Below, piece by piece: positions 61,656 through 64,000 of a stretch of 64,000 nucleotides of DNA; within the stretch, counting starts at the first letter, position 1; each line of letters begins with the position of its first letter. The stretch is taken from positions 23,794,716 through 23,858,715 of the forward strand of contig CM046295.1 in NCBI GenBank assembly GCA_025267735.1. The letters run 5' to 3'. The stretch is from Mactra quadrangularis. Its lineage: Eukaryota; Mollusca; Bivalvia; Venerida; Mactridae. Below the pieces are notes generated by a model. That model ran no database searches and was not told the DNA's origin. It worked only from the letters and a program-made list of their open reading frames with translations. The translations under genes and the position numbers were made by a program.

Positions 61656-63125
61656 TAATGTATATATATTTTCTAGTTCTATAACATATTGTTGAATGAA
61701 AATATGAATTCATAGAAAAAACTTTGATAAAATAGTATATTTGAATAGCATTAAGTGATTTACTTTCAACGGTCAATTAGTAACAATTAATAATTGTCAA
61801 GATCTACTCATGTTCATGTATTTAAGTACCATATCATTCTGAAACGGAAATATTTTTAAAACACTTGATTAAACAATAGACTTAATCCGGAAATTAAATT
61901 TATGGGGGTTTCCGTCCGTGATCAGGCAGTGCAAACGAAGTGTGTTACATATTATTGCTAAATAGCACGAGCTATGGATTAAATTCTATTGTTTTTTTGT
62001 ACACGTGTTTTCATTGTAACGGTAAAAGCTTGTTTGTACCGGATATAGTCTATTAACTTTCAATTTTAACTATTCAATTATGAAAACAATTAATCGAAAT
62101 AATTTATGTTTGTATAGAAATATGGTTCAAAATTGTCCTCTGTCAAAAACTGCGGAGTGTATTTTCGAACCCCTCTATAAACAGTGCCCTCCAAAAATTC
62201 TCGGACAAGATCTTGGGTTTTAAGATTCACCTTTATTCATGAAAATAAGGAAGAAAGAGTCATTTGAGCAAGTTTTAAAGTCAACATTGATTAGTTTATT
62301 ATGATTCAAACATTGCTTCATGAATAAGGTCTAATGATAATTAATCTACTTGTGTTATAGATGATCCTTTTTCTCAAAATTTCATCTGGCCAAAACCTTT
62401 TGGTGGACACTGTATATCGTTAATAAAAACGCAGCAAATGTAAAAAGGAAGTTATGCACAAATGGAACGAGGATTATTGGATTACTTTTTTTCGATTTTG
62501 TTTCGTGTTTACGAAGATTTATTTGGTTTTTACGAAATATTGTTTTCGTACTACGAAATATTTTTTCCTTTAATCAAAATATTATTCCGTTTTACGAAAT
62601 ATTGTTTCATACTCACAAGATATTATTTCGTTTTTACGAAATGTTTTTTCGCTTTATCGAAATATTGTTTCGTACTCACAAAATATTATTTTGTTTTTAC
62701 GTACTCAAATGTAATGTGAAATGTAATTTCGTTTAATCGTGAAACTTGAAAAAAATATTTCAATATGTCACTTTAGAGGCTCCGTACTTCGGTGTTACAA
62801 CAATGAATGATAATAACTCCTTCCCCTGAGATAGCAAAGTGATTCTTTCTAGTTTTTTTTATTTGGGGGGGGCTCTTATACGATAATAGATAAAATTCAA
62901 TGAAATGCATTAAAATGAGCAAAATGGTGGCCATCTTGTTTCAATTATTTTGGTTAAATGGTTTACTCAGCTACGAGAGATGTGTTTAACTTAATCAGAA
63001 AATCAACCCGGCTTATTTAACCAAACTTTCATACAATCGCTTATTCAGTTTTTAACCAAACTTTTACCAAAACATAATTTTAACCTACTGGTTAAATGTA
63101 ACTTAAGTTTTGGCAGCAAATAGTC
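61656..63125 (+). repeat. Second copy of the 18526-19865 block
   Basis: Collinear with 18526-19270 and 19700-19865. It holds insertions at about 61880-62060 and the mariner-like MITE at 62175-62415, which the left copy lacks. The TTTCGTnnTTACGAAAT stretch is expanded at 62490-62710. Confidence 0.65.
62175..62415. mobile_element. Tc1/mariner-like MITE copy 2
   Basis: TATAAACAGTGCCCTCCAAAAATTC at left and CTTTTGGTGGACACTGTATA at right. The empty site is visible in the paralogous block near 18845, which gives good evidence of insertion. Confidence 0.8.
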
Positions 63126-63702
63126 AGATTTGTACTTAAACTTAAACTTTTTCATTTGATTAAACGCCTAGTTCTTTATTACATATTCAATGGCGTTGTG
63201 CAAAAAGATAGATTATAAAAAATATATATGTAAAAACCCTCCACCATAAATACATAATGTATATACAATAACACAAAACAAAATAAAATTTAACACACAT
63301 GATGCAATATAGTGTGTAAGTGTATTTTTTATTGTTTTGCTTGAGCTTTTATATTTCATAATTTTGCACCTACATCATTCAAAGTTCATGTTCCTACATA
63401 ATTGTACATTTTTTTATTACTAATTTTACATTTTTTTATTTATTTGATATTGAAAGTTGGTGTCCTGAACAGTATAACATGATGCTACTGTTAACCGGAC
63501 ATATCCTGAACAGTGTAACATAACGTCACTGTTAACCAGACATTTCCCTAAAGGTTTCGAAACATCACCTTTAAAGGGCCCTTAATACATCCCTAAAGGT
63601 GTCTGCTGTAATACAGTCCTATGAAACAAGGTAGAAAATGACAGAGAGCGAGGCTATCCTCATTCTCACGTCATAATGCACTCACTCAATCACTTAGTAT
63701 GT

Positions 63703-63999
63703 TTACCGTTTCAATCGTTTTTTGAATACATTCAAAGTAGCCGATAATTTGATATCATCTGGTAGCTTATTCCATAGCATGGGGCCAACTGTACTAAAGC
63801 TTCTGTCACTGAATGTTTTTTTCTCCTTTATTAGAACTAAAAAATACAGGTCTTTGGAGTTTGCAGATCTAAGACCAGATCTGCTTTGTAAAGGCTTTCG
63901 CAGAATTTCAGTCAGATATGCAGGTGCAGTTCCAGTAAAACAGTTGGACATGAAAGTACATATTTTAAAGTTGATTCTTGCTTTGACTGGTAACCAGTG
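63703..63999 (-). mobile_element. LINE reverse-transcriptase ORF, 3' end, cut by window edge
   Basis: Minus-strand frame open from the right edge: HWLPVKARINFKICTFM, then NCFTGTAPAYLTEIL, and near the end FSTVGPMLWNKLPDDIK followed by VFKKRLKR and a stop. The HWLPV-x-RI-xFK and FS-x-x-x-P-x-LWN-x-LP-x-x-I motifs are typical of the C-terminal tail of non-LTR retrotransposon ORF2 proteins. 63130-63700 is probably its 3' untranslated part. Family not resolved. Confidence 0.8.
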
Positions 64000-64000
64000 C

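Overview
This is a eukaryotic, AT-rich, intron-rich animal window. A lophotrochozoan, most likely a bivalve mollusc, is suggested by three things: large cysteine-rich receptor tyrosine phosphatase genes of a type seen in bivalves, several tRNA-derived SINE families, and a common molluscan-style interspersed repeat near 27.4-27.8 kb. The assignment is an inference from style, not from a database match.

The backbone is a head-to-tail pair of paralogous receptor-type protein tyrosine phosphatase (RPTP) genes on the minus strand. Gene B (about 57.4 kb down to 30.8 kb) appears complete. It has a signal-peptide exon, a cysteine-rich ectodomain exon (plus a second, damaged ectodomain exon copy), a transmembrane exon, juxtamembrane exons, two PTP domains and a stop codon. 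With all splice phases respected, the 21 exons join into a frame of 1117 residues plus stop. Gene A (about 14.3 kb to the left edge) has the same first exons: signal, one 2880-nt ectodomain exon, transmembrane, juxtamembrane and the KNRY-loop exon. It runs out of the window before its catalytic exons. The duplication also carried the upstream regions, including arrays of TGACGTCA (CRE-like) sites and a MITE.

In gene B the D1 P-loop reads VHG-SAGIGRTG, so the catalytic cysteine is glycine. The D1 Q-loop glutamine also appears to be lost. D2 keeps Cys and Arg of its P-loop but has no WPD aspartate. The protein therefore looks like a pseudophosphatase receptor.

The most unusual structure is in the introns. 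At least nine gene B introns, and at least two gene A introns, begin with a minisatellite at or just after the 5' splice site. In three cases the repeat unit itself contains the end of the exon plus the splice donor (units of 46, 61 and 89 bp), giving runs of decoy splice donors.

Between the two receptor genes, on the plus strand at 23.3-26.8 kb, are four exons resembling the C-terminal part of a METTL25-like methyltransferase. They carry an in-frame TAG and a 1-nt frameshift. The remainder is intron or intergenic DNA filled with SINEs, MITEs, palindromic elements and minisatellites. The right edge holds the end of a LINE reverse-transcriptase ORF.
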